A DNA stretch of 64,000 nucleotides from Paenibacillus sp. HWE-109 (GTDB lineage: Bacteria > Bacillota > Bacilli > Paenibacillales > NBRC-103111): NCBI RefSeq assembly GCF_022163125.1, contig NZ_CP091881.1, forward strand, positions 5,084,001 through 5,148,000, written 5' to 3'. The translations under genes were made by a program, and so were the position numbers. Positions 45,336 through 56,300 of this stretch are shown piece by piece. The stretch's first letter is position 1. Every line of letters starts with the position of its first letter. Below the pieces are notes generated by a model. The model made no database searches. It had not been told where the DNA came from and was given only the letters and a program-made list of their open reading frames with translations.

Positions 45336-45829
45336 TTGGGTCGCTAACAAGAAGCGGCACCGAGATTGCAGGTACCGTCGAAAGTGGAGAACAACCGGTG
45401 GCCACGATCCGCAGCTTCACTTCGACGCTATGAAACAGAACCTTCCGCTACACTCCTCACTTCTTTCCTTGGCTACCTAAGTAGTAACGTTTAGCTTGCT
45501 TATTTACCTCCAAGCGTATAATTTTAGAGAACCTGACCCGCGGTTGGGTTCTTAATTCTGGTCTTCATTCTAGTCTTCATACTGGTTTCCTTCCGTATTT
45601 TTCATCCTGTAATGACCCTAATTGGCTATTTTGGAGATGGAATTGGATATTTTGTAGAACATAGCGGCGGAAATCACGACGCCATTGGATATTTTGCAGA
45701 TAGTGAAAATGTAAGCGTTACCATATAGTTGAGGTAAGACATCAAGTCCCCAACCTCATAACTTGTTCCCGCGTTTCTGATGTTTCACAAACCGATTTAC
45801 CTAACCGGATAATCTTAGGAGGTCAAAAG
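45336..45829. promoter_or_regulatory. Long upstream region of the sugar importer with a candidate cre site
   Basis: No gene is seen. TGTAAGCGTTACCA at 45710-45723 matches the CcpA-binding cre consensus at all but one position. Two similar ATTGGATATTTTG words occur near 45640 and 45683. A good ribosome site (AGGAGGTCAAAAG) precedes the next gene. Confidence 0.55.
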
Positions 45830-47473
45830 ATGAAAAAGAACAAAATGTTCACGATGCTCGTCGCTACATCTATAATGGGAAGCTTAACGGTCGCTTGCAC
45901 GTCGAATACTCCATCAGCCGTAGGCACAGCCAGCCCAAAAGCAACCTCAGGAGGCACAACCGCGCCTGGCGCCGCCGTCACTTATCCCATCAAATCGGAC
46001 AAAACATTAACTTATTGGGGAGAACTCCCGGGCAACGTGGTCGGCGTTAAATCCGCTCATGCCGATATCCCATTTTTCCAAGATTGGCAAAAGAAAACGG
46101 GCGTCAATTTGAAATTCATTGCACCTCCAACGAACCAGGGCGCTCAATCCCTTAACGTAATGCTCGCTTCCGGCGATCTGCCGGATATGATCGAATTCGA
46201 TTGGCAAGGCGCTTTCCCAGGTGGACCTGAGAAAGCGATTAAAGACGGATATATTCTTAAACTGAACGAGACAATTGATAAATTTGCCCCGAATTTGAAG
46301 AAATATCTCAAAGAACATCCCGAGATTGATAAACAAGCCAAAACCGATAATGGCAGTTACTATGTGTTCCCTTTTATTCGCGGGGACGATTATCTCCGTG
46401 TTTACCAAGGTCCCATTATTCGCAAAGACTGGTTGGATGATCTGGGTCTTCCAGTTCCTCAGACCATTGATGAATGGTATACAACACTCAAAGCGTTCAA
46501 GGAGAAAAAAGGCGCGACGGCTGGCTTCTCCGTTGTCAGTGTTCCGCGACCGTTCAATGAACTGGGCAATGGAGCTTTCGCCAGCGCATTTGGCGTAACC
46601 CGTGATTTCTTTATCGATAACGGCACCATTAAATTCGGTCCCGCCGAGAAAGGCTACAAAGACTTCCTGGCTACGTTCCACAAATGGTATGAAGAAGGGT
46701 TGATCGATAAAAACTTCGCGACAGCTGACAGCAAAGCGCTGGATGCCAACATGGCTTCAGGCGCAACAGGGGTTACGGTTCAAAATGCAGGCGGCGGCAT
46801 TGGAAAATGGCAGCCGCTCGTTGTTGCCAAGGACCCCAAGGCTGTACTTATCGGCGCCCCTTATCCGGTCTTAAAGAAAGGCGATACGGCGATGTATGGC
46901 CAGAAAGATCCAGCCTTTTCGCCAGGCGGCTCAGTTGCCATTACAGCTAATTCCAAAAACATCGAAACCGCGACCAAACTGCTTGACTACGGCTACTCCG
47001 ATGAGGGCCATATGTATTTCAACTTTGGCACAGAAGGCACCTCTTACAAAATGGAAAATGGCTATCCGAAATACACCGATCTTCTGATGAAAAATCCGGA
47101 TAAACTGGCGCCTGCACAAGCCTTGTCCCTATATATCCGCGGTAATTACAACGGTCCTTTCGTACAGGATAAACGCTATATCGAACAGTATTTGGCGCTC
47201 CAAACCCAGCGCGATGCGGTAACGACTTGGTCCAAAACCGATGTCGATAAGCACAAGCTGCCACCAATCACAGCGACACCGGAAGAAAGCACAGAACTAG
47301 CCAAAATCATGACAGATCTCAATACTTTAGTGGATGAAATGACACTCAAAATCATTTTAGGCACAGAGCCCGTAGACAGCTTCGATAAATATGTAGAAAA
47401 GTTCAATTCCGTGAAGCTTAGCCGCGCACTGGAAATTAAAAAAGCCTCCTTGGACCGTTTTAACAAAAGATAG
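45830..47473 (+). CDS. Extracellular sugar-binding lipoprotein (LplA-like)
   Basis: The 547-aa protein has a lipoprotein signal with cysteine near residue 23 (SLTVACTSN), a Ser/Thr/Ala-rich linker and a family 1 solute-binding fold (LTYWGELPGN, DLPDMIEFDWQG, WYEEGLIDKNFATADS). Length and layout match LplA-type binding proteins of Paenibacillus oligosaccharide importers. It is first in the operon with two permeases; the ATPase is missing, as usual for this type, which borrows MsmX-like subunits. Confidence 0.92.
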   Translation: MKKNKMFTMLVATSIMGSLTVACTSNTPSAVGTASPKATSGGTTAPGAAVTYPIKSDKTLTYWGELPGNVVGVKSAHADIPFFQDWQKKTGVNLKFIAPPTNQGAQSLNVMLASGDLPDMIEFDWQGAFPGGPEKAIKDGYILKLNETIDKFAPNLKKYLKEHPEIDKQAKTDNGSYYVFPFIRGDDYLRVYQGPIIRKDWLDDLGLPVPQTIDEWYTTLKAFKEKKGATAGFSVVSVPRPFNELGNGAFASAFGVTRDFFIDNGTIKFGPAEKGYKDFLATFHKWYEEGLIDKNFATADSKALDANMASGATGVTVQNAGGGIGKWQPLVVAKDPKAVLIGAPYPVLKKGDTAMYGQKDPAFSPGGSVAITANSKNIETATKLLDYGYSDEGHMYFNFGTEGTSYKMENGYPKYTDLLMKNPDKLAPAQALSLYIRGNYNGPFVQDKRYIEQYLALQTQRDAVTTWSKTDVDKHKLPPITATPEESTELAKIMTDLNTLVDEMTLKIILGTEPVDSFDKYVEKFNSVKLSRALEIKKASLDRFNKR

Positions 47474-47536
47474 AGGCACCACAAGGGAGAGCGTAAGCTC
47501 TCCCTCTTCCCAAAGAACGGCGAAAGGAGAGATATT

Positions 47537-48466
47537 ATGCGCAAAGGAACAGAAGCCACCTTCCAAGCACGCTTCAGGCGCGATTTTTTGCTGAATAAGT
47601 ACTTATATCTCATGATGGTGCCTGTGCTCGCGTACTATTTGGTTTTTCATTATGCACCGATGTATGGCGCCTTAATCGCTTTTAAGGAATATTCGCCGAT
47701 CAAAGGAATTTTGGGCAGTGAATGGGTTGGTTTCCAGCACTTTCAGGAGTTTTTTGGCAGCTACTATTTCTGGCGAATTCTCAAAAATACCGTCATTATC
47801 TCCCTTTACTCGCTTATCTTTGAATTCCCAGCTCCGATTATTTTGGCGATTATGATCAATGAACTTGCCAATAAGAAGTTTCAACGTTTTGTGCAAACGG
47901 TTACTTACATGCCGTATTTCATTTCCTTAATCGTTATCGCAGGTATGGTAAAGGATTTCACGAATAGCGGCGGGTTGATCAATACGCTGTTCACATATAT
48001 TGGCTTCAACGACACAGCGATGCTGCAAAAGCCCGAGATGTTCAGATCCATCTATATTTTATCGGAGATTTGGCAGAAAATCGGGTGGGAATCCATTATT
48101 TATCTGGCCGCATTAATGAGTATTGATCAGGAGCAGTACGAAGCGGCCAAAATTGATGGCGCCAACCGTTGGAAACAAATTTGGCATGTGACGCTGCCTG
48201 GCATTCTGCCGACCATCGCCATCATGTTCATTCTGCGGATGGGGAATTTGCTCAACGTTGGCTTCGAGAAAATTATTTTGCTTTATAATCCCAGCACCTA
48301 CGATACGGCGGATGTTATCTCCTCTTTCGTCTATCGCAAAGGTTTGCTGGAATTCGGGTGGAGCTACAGCTCCGCTGTCGGCCTCTTCAACTCCGTCATC
48401 AATCTGGCTTTGCTCATCACAGCAAATAAAATCAGCAAAAAGATCAGTGAAAACAGTCTCTGGTAA
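47537..48466 (+). CDS. LplB-type ABC sugar permease
   Basis: The 309-aa permease has six membrane helices and the coupling-loop motif EAAKIDGANRWKQIWHVTLPGILPT near residue 195. It starts at ATG 47537 after GAAAGGAGAGATATT, 63 bp after the binding-protein gene, and pairs with the next permease. Confidence 0.93.
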   Translation: MRKGTEATFQARFRRDFLLNKYLYLMMVPVLAYYLVFHYAPMYGALIAFKEYSPIKGILGSEWVGFQHFQEFFGSYYFWRILKNTVIISLYSLIFEFPAPIILAIMINELANKKFQRFVQTVTYMPYFISLIVIAGMVKDFTNSGGLINTLFTYIGFNDTAMLQKPEMFRSIYILSEIWQKIGWESIIYLAALMSIDQEQYEAAKIDGANRWKQIWHVTLPGILPTIAIMFILRMGNLLNVGFEKIILLYNPSTYDTADVISSFVYRKGLLEFGWSYSSAVGLFNSVINLALLITANKISKKISENSLW

Positions 48467-48482
48467 GAAAGGAGGTGCTAAA

Positions 48483-49358
48483 GTGAAAACAAGTGCATCA
48501 GACAAAACATTCGTCTTATTGATTCATATTTTGCTGCTCATGCTAGTTATCATTACGTTATATCCACTGCTTTATGTCACATTCGCTTCAATAAGCGACG
48601 GCAGCCTGCTGATTACGCACAAAGGATTCCTCTTTAAACCACTTGGCTTTAGTCTGGAAGCCTACAAAAGTGTGTTTCATAACCCAGCTATCCTCAAAGG
48701 TTACCGCAATACGCTGTTTATCCTTGTATTCGGCGTCTTTACGAATTTGACTGTAACGGCTTTAGGGGCTTATGTGCTCTCACGTAAAAATGTGATGTGG
48801 AACCGTGTCTTCATTTTCATCGTGGTACTAACCATGTTTTTCAGCGGGGGACTGATTCCACTTTATCTCGTCGTCAAAGGCGTCGGTTTGCTTGACTCCC
48901 TGTGGGCTACCATTCTGCCTTTCACCATTAATACTTTCAATTTGATTATTATGCGAACTGCCTTCATGGCTGTTCCTGAAAGTCTAGAGGAATCTGCCAA
49001 AATAGATGGAGCCAACCATTTGGTCATCTTGTTTCGGATCATCATCCCGCTTTCCATGCCTGTCATTGCCGTAATGATTCTGTACTATGCCGTTGAGAAG
49101 TGGAATGGCTGGTTCTATGCCTCTATCTTCATACGCGATCGCGAACTTTACCCGCTCCAACTGACCTTGCGCGAAATTCTGATTGCGAACAATACCGACG
49201 GAATGTCAGCAGGAGCGAATGCGGCCGATCAATTCCAGATTGGAGAAACCATTAAATATGCGACCATCATGGTAGCTTCAGTGCCGATTCTGATCTTATA
49301 TCCATTCGTGCAAAAGTATTTCGTCAAAGGCGTTATGATTGGCGCCGTCAAGGGATAA
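48483..49358 (+). CDS. LplC-type ABC sugar permease
   Basis: The 291-aa permease has six helices and the loop ESAKIDGANHLVILFRIIIPLSMP near residue 180. The start is GTG at 48483 after AAGAAAGGAGGTGCTAAA, 16 bp after the first permease stop; the much longer open frame upstream overlaps that gene and is not used. The C-terminus FVQKYFVKGVMIGAVKG is typical. Confidence 0.93.
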   Translation: MKTSASDKTFVLLIHILLLMLVIITLYPLLYVTFASISDGSLLITHKGFLFKPLGFSLEAYKSVFHNPAILKGYRNTLFILVFGVFTNLTVTALGAYVLSRKNVMWNRVFIFIVVLTMFFSGGLIPLYLVVKGVGLLDSLWATILPFTINTFNLIIMRTAFMAVPESLEESAKIDGANHLVILFRIIIPLSMPVIAVMILYYAVEKWNGWFYASIFIRDRELYPLQLTLREILIANNTDGMSAGANAADQFQIGETIKYATIMVASVPILILYPFVQKYFVKGVMIGAVKG

Positions 49359-49369
49359 ATAAGGTTCAC

Positions 49370-49409
49370 AAAGGAGTTAAGCACTTACAACCTGCTTAAC
49401 TCCTTTTTT
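49370..49409 (+). terminator. Rho-independent terminator of the sugar importer operon
   Basis: AAAGGAGTTAAGCA and TGCTTAACTCCTTT form a perfect hairpin ending in a T-run. Confidence 0.93.
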
Positions 49410-49537
49410 CTGTCACACGCATCTATGATTCTTGCTTTCGAGGAAGTTTTGATTGCATAGGCACAAGCAGGGTCTGGGAGAAACCTTGACCATACACTGT
49501 AGAACAGCGTACCACGCTCTAGCAGGGAGGGAACCCG

Positions 49538-50293
49538 ATGAAACTCGATTTAGGATGTGGCGATCATAAGCATACAGGTTTTTTTGGCATCGACCGTGTT
49601 GGCGGAACTGACGTTGATCTCGTTTGTGATTTCAATTACGGGATTCGCTTGCCAGAGAATTCAGTTGAATTCATCATGGCAAGTCGAAGCCTGCCTTATG
49701 CAAGCGACCTTTTCTCGATCATGTCCGATCTGTACCGCGTCAGCATCCACAAAGCCATCATCTGTATCTTAGCGCCCTATGCCCATCATTACCGGCACAT
49801 GTCTAATCCTTATCTCAAACAAAAGTTTGATGAATATACGCCCCGTTATCTCACCAATCATTTCCTGCAGCCGCCGGATAGTCCAATCTGTCCTCCGGTA
49901 CCCAGCTACACTGGCTACTCCGTACCTTTTGATTTCCGCTTGCTTCGCATGGAGTTGTTCTATGAGCAGCCATTTGTTTCTCCGATGTATGAACCGGATG
50001 AACTCGATATGCTTAAACATTTGCAGCCGAATGTCGTTAGTGAAATCATGTACCATTTCGTGGTCATCAAGAAAGATCTGCCTCTTGTTGAATGGGACTG
50101 GATGAGCAAACAATCCTATCCTGAACCCCTATGGGTTCCCTCTCTGAGACCTGCACGCCCCTCTGAGGAGCCCCTAATTGAACAGGATAAGGTGATAATC
50201 CCAGCAGCAGTCACGAAGGAGCAGCTGACAAAACCTCCGAGAACCCCAAAGACATTTCACAACAGGAAAAAAATACCACGCAAGTTTCTTTAA
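49538..50293 (+). CDS. SAM-methyltransferase-like protein
   Basis: The 251-aa protein starts MKLDLGCGDHKHTGFFGID, the SAM-binding motif I of class I methyltransferases, followed by a plausible motif II acidic residue (VDLVCDFNYGIRLP). The later motifs are weak and the last 70 residues are basic and proline-rich. AGGGAGGGAACCCG precedes the ATG. It lies 98 bp upstream of the DUF11 giant gene; whether it modifies that protein is unknown. Confidence 0.7.
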   Translation: MKLDLGCGDHKHTGFFGIDRVGGTDVDLVCDFNYGIRLPENSVEFIMASRSLPYASDLFSIMSDLYRVSIHKAIICILAPYAHHYRHMSNPYLKQKFDEYTPRYLTNHFLQPPDSPICPPVPSYTGYSVPFDFRLLRMELFYEQPFVSPMYEPDELDMLKHLQPNVVSEIMYHFVVIKKDLPLVEWDWMSKQSYPEPLWVPSLRPARPSEEPLIEQDKVIIPAAVTKEQLTKPPRTPKTFHNRKKIPRKFL

Positions 50294-50391
50294 GCCGGCA
50301 CATACATTGAAACCATTGGCCTATTTGATTTCTTCCATCACCACACCGTTTCCTCTCACAGTCAACGGACAGCGGTAATAAATGCTAGGGG

Positions 50392-53300
50392 GTGAAGATC
50401 ATCGCTTTCGTCGTCAGGGCCTCAACCAATGCAACTGGCGCGATTACGTTCACCGGAAACACACTCGGCCTGAGCCGTTCGGACACGATAGCCGTACCAG
50501 GGACCCAAGACAGCATCGGGGCATTTACTACGATCAATACAGCCTTGAAGTATGGGACTTATCCGTCAGGAACAACGAGCCTGTATACGCAGAACAGTTC
50601 ATCAGCCATTCTAACCGTTCCTGCTGGCAGCACCGTCTTATATGCAGAGCTGATCTGGGGCGGCTCTTATATTAATGGCAACGTGGACTTGAGTGCTTCC
50701 ATCAATAATGCCATCTCCTTCACAACCCCAGCCGGAACGTCCAGCATTACGCCCGATACAGCTACAAGAAACGAGTTCAACCTAGGCAATGACGCCTTCT
50801 GTTACGTACGTACAGCGAATGTGACGTCCCTTATCCAAACAGGGATGGCGGGCACATATACGGTCGGCGGCGTAGTGGGTACGATCGTCATTGCCGGTGA
50901 TGCTACAGCGAATCATGCCGGCTGGACACTGGCTGTCATTTATCAGAACCCAAGCCTGCCATTCCGCAATATGTCGCTCCGTGTAGGCGGTGTGCTCGTG
51001 CAAGCGACATCCGCTGCAGTGAATACGACGATTACCGGATTTGCTACGCCGGTAACCGGCGCTCTGGGCGGGAGAGCGCTGTTCAGCGCTCAGGAAGGAG
51101 ATGCCAACAGAACCGGTGATCAGGCGTTATTCGGCCCAACTCTGGCAACAATCACAGCATTATCAGGACCGAACAATTTTGCCAATAACTTCTTCGCCTC
51201 GCAGATCAATAATGATACTGGTGCGCTTAACACAACCGGGACCTTCGGCAACCTGAATCAAACCAATGGTGCACCCGGCACCAATATTATCGGAGGCCGG
51301 CAAGGCTGGGACATTACGAACATCGACGTGTCCGCCCGGCTCGTGAACAACCAATCATCCGCCATCTTGCAGTTGACAACCTCAGGAGATGCGTATGTTG
51401 TTAACGCCAATGCCATTCAGGTTGATATTAATGCGCCCAAAATTAGCGTTACCAAAAGTGCCAGCGCAAGCGGATCTATCGTCGGAGATGTGATTACATA
51501 CACCGTCACGATCAGCAACACAGGAACAGCTAGCGCGGCCAGCATTGTATTGTCTGATGCGCTGCCTACCGGTACAACGTTCGTCACTGGGAGTGTGATT
51601 CAGAACGGGGTCGCAAAGCCGACCTATGATATTACATCAGGCGCGCCTCTTGGTTCTTTGGCTTTCGGCAGCTCCTTTACAGTCACTTACAAAGCTACGG
51701 TGACCAGCGTGCCCGCTTCTTTCTCCGTTGCCAATCAGGCAAAGGCTGCTTTTACCTTCCAAAGTGTAGCCGGCGGGGATATCATCTCGGGGGTTATTCC
51801 CTCGAACACAGTAACAACTCCCGTATATACGCCGATCATAGGAATAGTAAAATCAGCGAGCACGGCTAACGGATCTGTTGGGAGTACCGTCACTTATACG
51901 CTGCAAATTTCCAACACAGGCAATATTGGCGCCGTCTTGAATGTCACCGATAATATTCCAGCAGGTACGTCTTTTGTCGCCAATAGCTTTAAGGTCAATG
52001 GAGTCACCATTTCGAATGCCAATCCAGTCACGGGAGTGAACATTGGAACGGTTGCCGCGAGCGGCAGTTCAACGGTTACTTTCGATGTTTTGGTCAACTC
52101 GCTGCCCTCCCCGCCCCAGTTGGTTAACCAAGCGAACAGTACCTATACTTTCCAGGTGCCGGACGGTCGAACGATTTCTGGAAGCGCCGCTTCTAATACC
52201 GTAACGATCCCAGTCACTCTTCCAAGTGTAAGTGCCGTCAAAAGCGCCTCCGTTATAGACGCCGTTATTGGAGATACATTTACATACAGTACCGTGATTA
52301 AGAATTCTGGTGTAGCAAGTGTAACCAATGTCATCTTGACCGATCCCCTGCCAACAGGAGCCACATTCGTTCCGAATAGCGTCATCGTAGGCGGTGTTGC
52401 GAAGCCTAGTGCGGCTCCAGGCGGCGGGATTGCCGTTGGGACCATCACTGCCGGAAGCTCAGTGACCGTCACTTTCCAAGTAACCGTTGTATCACTGCCG
52501 TCTCCTGCACAACTATCCAACCAAGCTACAGTCTCCTACTCGTCCGGTACTTTCAGCGGAACGACCTTATCCAATACCATCACAACGCCGATCTATCAAG
52601 CTATCGTCTCGGTAAGCAAAAGCATTAACAGTGCCAATGCGACCGTCGGGCAAACATTAACTTACACGATCGTTGTTAATAATCAAGGCAACATCGCTGT
52701 TCAGCCCACGATTGTAGATACCTTAACATCCACAACGTCATTCGTGGCAGGCAGCGTGAAGATAGATGGGGTGGCGAGCCCGTCTGCTAATCCAACAACA
52801 GGCATCGCACTAGGTTCTCTTGCGCCTTCAGGAACAAGAACGGTCACGTTCCAAATTGTGCTGCAAAATTTGCCTTCGCCACCAAGGCTAACGAACCAGG
52901 CAACCGCGAACTTTACCTATCAACCGCCGGATGGCCGGACGTTATCAGGAAGTTCCCTTTCGAATACAACGGATATTCCTGCCTCATCCCCTAATGTTGT
53001 CGTAACGAAAACGGTTAACCTTTTATACGCTGCTCTCGGTGAAGTTCTCATCTATACGCTTAATATATCGAACAGCAGTCCTGTGCAAGTCAGCAATCTT
53101 GTCTTGAATGATTCGCTCCCAACAGGTCTTACTTTTCAAGCAGGCAGTGTAACCATAGATGGGGTATCAAAGCCCTCCGCCAATCCAACGAGCGGTTTTC
53201 TCATTGGTTCTCTAAATGCCGGTGTTACGACACAAGTTGTTTTTCAGGCTGCTATCTCTTCGATTCCTTCACCGCCACTGCTTACGAACAGAGCCAGCCT

Positions 53301-56300
53301 TAGCTTCACGTCCGGCTCTTTCTCTGGAGCCGCTTTCTCCAATACCATAACAACGGTCGTGCAGCAGCCCGTTCTTACACTTGTCAAAAGCCCTAGCTCC
53401 GCACTGGCGGTGCTCGGCGATATCATCACCTATACGGTGGACATCACCAATTCGGGCAGCGCAGCGGCGACAGCCACGTTCTATGATAATATTCCTGTCG
53501 GCTCCACCTTCATCGTCAACAGCATCATCGTCGATAATATGCCTTTTCCGGGATACAATCCCGTTGATGGCGTGCTCATCGGAACGATAGCCGCTGGTGT
53601 TAAGCGCACCGTCACATTCGAAGTGACCGTGACTTCCTTGCCTACTCCTCAGCAATTATTCGATATGGCTGTTGTCGGCTACACGTTCACTCTCACGGAT
53701 GGACGGTCGCTCGCCGGATCATCACTTTCAAATGCGGTAATCATTCCTGTCTCCGCTCCTAACGTTTCCGTAATGACTACGAGCAATGTCAGTACAGCAG
53801 TTCAAGGCGATACAGTCACCTATACCACCGTCGTCACTAACCTAGGTGTCGAGAATGTCAATAACGTGGTGCTGACCAGTATTCCCGATGTGAGCACTTC
53901 ATTCCTTCCCGGCAGCGTGATCGTGAATGGCATCCCCATGCCGAACGTCGATCCGTCCACCGGTATTCCAATCGGTACACTGGCTCCTAATGCCTCGGTT
54001 ACCGTGACTTTTGAGGTGAAAATCACAATGCCAACGTCACAAATCGTTAACCAATCAGCCGTCAGTTTTACATCGGGAACATTCTCTGGTTCCTCGGCCT
54101 CCAATAATGTCATTACTCCGGTCATTCAGCCGAAAATTGCTGCTGTTAAATCAGCCAATACGAGTAATGCCACTGTCGGCGATACTGTCCTGTATTCGGT
54201 TGTCCTAACCAATACAGGAAATTTGCAAGCTGATGTTATCGTGACCGACACGATCCCGGTAGGTACTTCATTCGTTTCGAACAGTGCCATCGTGAATGGC
54301 ACGCCGCAACCAGGCGCTGATCCTGTCTCAGGGATCAATGCAGGAACCTTGGCAGCAGGCGGAACTACAACGGTGAGCTTCTCTGTTCTTATTAACACAT
54401 TGCCTAGTCCACAAGTACTCAGCAATATTGCTACGGCCACTTATACGTTCATTCCGCCGGATAGCCGTGTTATTACGCAAGCCGTTACTTCCAATACGGT
54501 AACATTCCCTGTTTCTGCTCCGAACGTTGCGGTGGTCAAAAGCACACTATCTACAGCATTAACGATCGGAGATACAATCACATACACCACTGTGATAACG
54601 AATAATGGGATTGCTGCCGTTACGAATGTCTTATTTTCCGATCAGATTCCTGCCGGAGGAACTTTCGTCCCGGGAAGTGTCGTCATTATCAACGGCCCTA
54701 CGTTCCTGGTTCCACCCAATCCCGCAACAGGTATCTCTCTGGGCACCATAGCAGCCAGCGCATCTGTCACGGTTTCCTTCAAAGTTGTTGTTACTTCATT
54801 GCCGAATCCTGCACAATTAAGCAACCAATCCTCGGTTAACTTCACATCCGGAGCGCTCTCTAGCACAACGACTTCCAATACGATTACGACTCCGGTCTAT
54901 CAACCTAACATTTCTGTAGTCAAGACGGCAAACACAATCAATGCTACGGTGGGAGATACCGTTGTCTATACGCTAAATGTAACGAACTCAGGCAATTATC
55001 CTGCTTACATTGTGCTAACTGATATCATTCCAGCGAATACGAGCTTTCAAGTCAACAGTGTTTTCGTTGGAAATACACCTGCTCCTGGTGCTGATCCTGC
55101 CATTGGTATTCAAGTTGGCACGGTGAATCCGGGGATTACCCTTCCCGTTTCTTTCGCCATTATTGTCGATTCGCTGCCAAATCCACAACTATTGACCAAC
55201 GTCGCTACTGCCGCACTTACGTTCATTCTTCCGGATAATCGGACGTTCAATCGATCCGTGCAGTCGAACATACTGACCATTCCTGTGTCGGCACCTGATG
55301 TCAGTATCGTCAAAAGCACGACAGTTGTAGATGCTGTAGTGAATGATATTATTCCTTATACCTTCATTATCACGAATAACGGGATTGCGCCAATCAGCAA
55401 TGTTGTATTCTCAGATCCACTGCCCTCGGGAGAGGCCTTCATACCAGGCAGTGTGGTCATAACCGGAGCTCCTACACCACCAGTACCGCCAAATCCGGTC
55501 TCCGGGATTGGTCTGGGTTCAATTGCTGCTGGCGCAACTGTCACAATCACTTTCAATGTCAGAGTGACGGCATTACCGAATCCAGCTCAGCTTAATAATC
55601 AAGGAACTGTCAGTTTTACATCAGGTGCCTTCTCTGCCGTAACCTTCTCCAACACGTTAACAACGCCTGTCTATCAACCGATTATCGGCACGGTCAAAAG
55701 CTCAAGCTCTTCCAATGCCACAATCGGCGATATGCTCATCTATACATTAACGATTTCAAACACAGGCAATTATCCCGCATCCATATCGCTCGTAGACACA
55801 ATTCCGAACGGTGCGGTATTTGCTCCCAACAGTGTCGTCATTAACGGAACTACACAACCTGGCGCCGATCCTACAGTCGGCATCCCGTTCACGTCTCAAG
55901 CCGGAGCAACGGACGTTGTCACATTCGGCGTAACCATTACCACATTGCCTAATCCGCAAGTCTTGGCTAACACAGCAACAGCCAACTATACCTTCATTCC
56001 GCCGGACGGCCGAGTTATCCCTGGTACATCTGTTTCCAATACGGTCACCATTCCTGTCTCTGCGCCAAACGTAGTAATCGTCAAATCATCCCCACAAACG
56101 GATGCAGTTGTTGGCGATACCGTCACGTACTCCGCTGTTATTACGAACAGCGGGATAGAAACCGTTAATAACGTTCAATTTTTTGATCAACTGCCCGCTT
56201 TCACTGCCTTTGTTCCTGGCAGTGTGACGATCAACGGCATCGTGGCTCCGAATGCAAATCCGACAACCGGCATTTCGCTTGGCTCCATTATAGCAACCGG

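Noticed and set aside
46007..46681. 224-codon minus-strand frame inside the sugar-binding protein gene
   Set aside because: It is entirely antisense to a well-supported gene and shows no family features.
48258..48482. N-terminal extension of the second sugar permease
   Set aside because: It overlaps the first permease gene; a GTG with a perfect ribosome site at 48483 gives the normal protein length.
50382..50675. Alternative ATG frame at the start of the DUF11 gene
   Set aside because: The encoded sequence is unlike any domain and the DUF11 N-terminal domain is clearly in the other frame.
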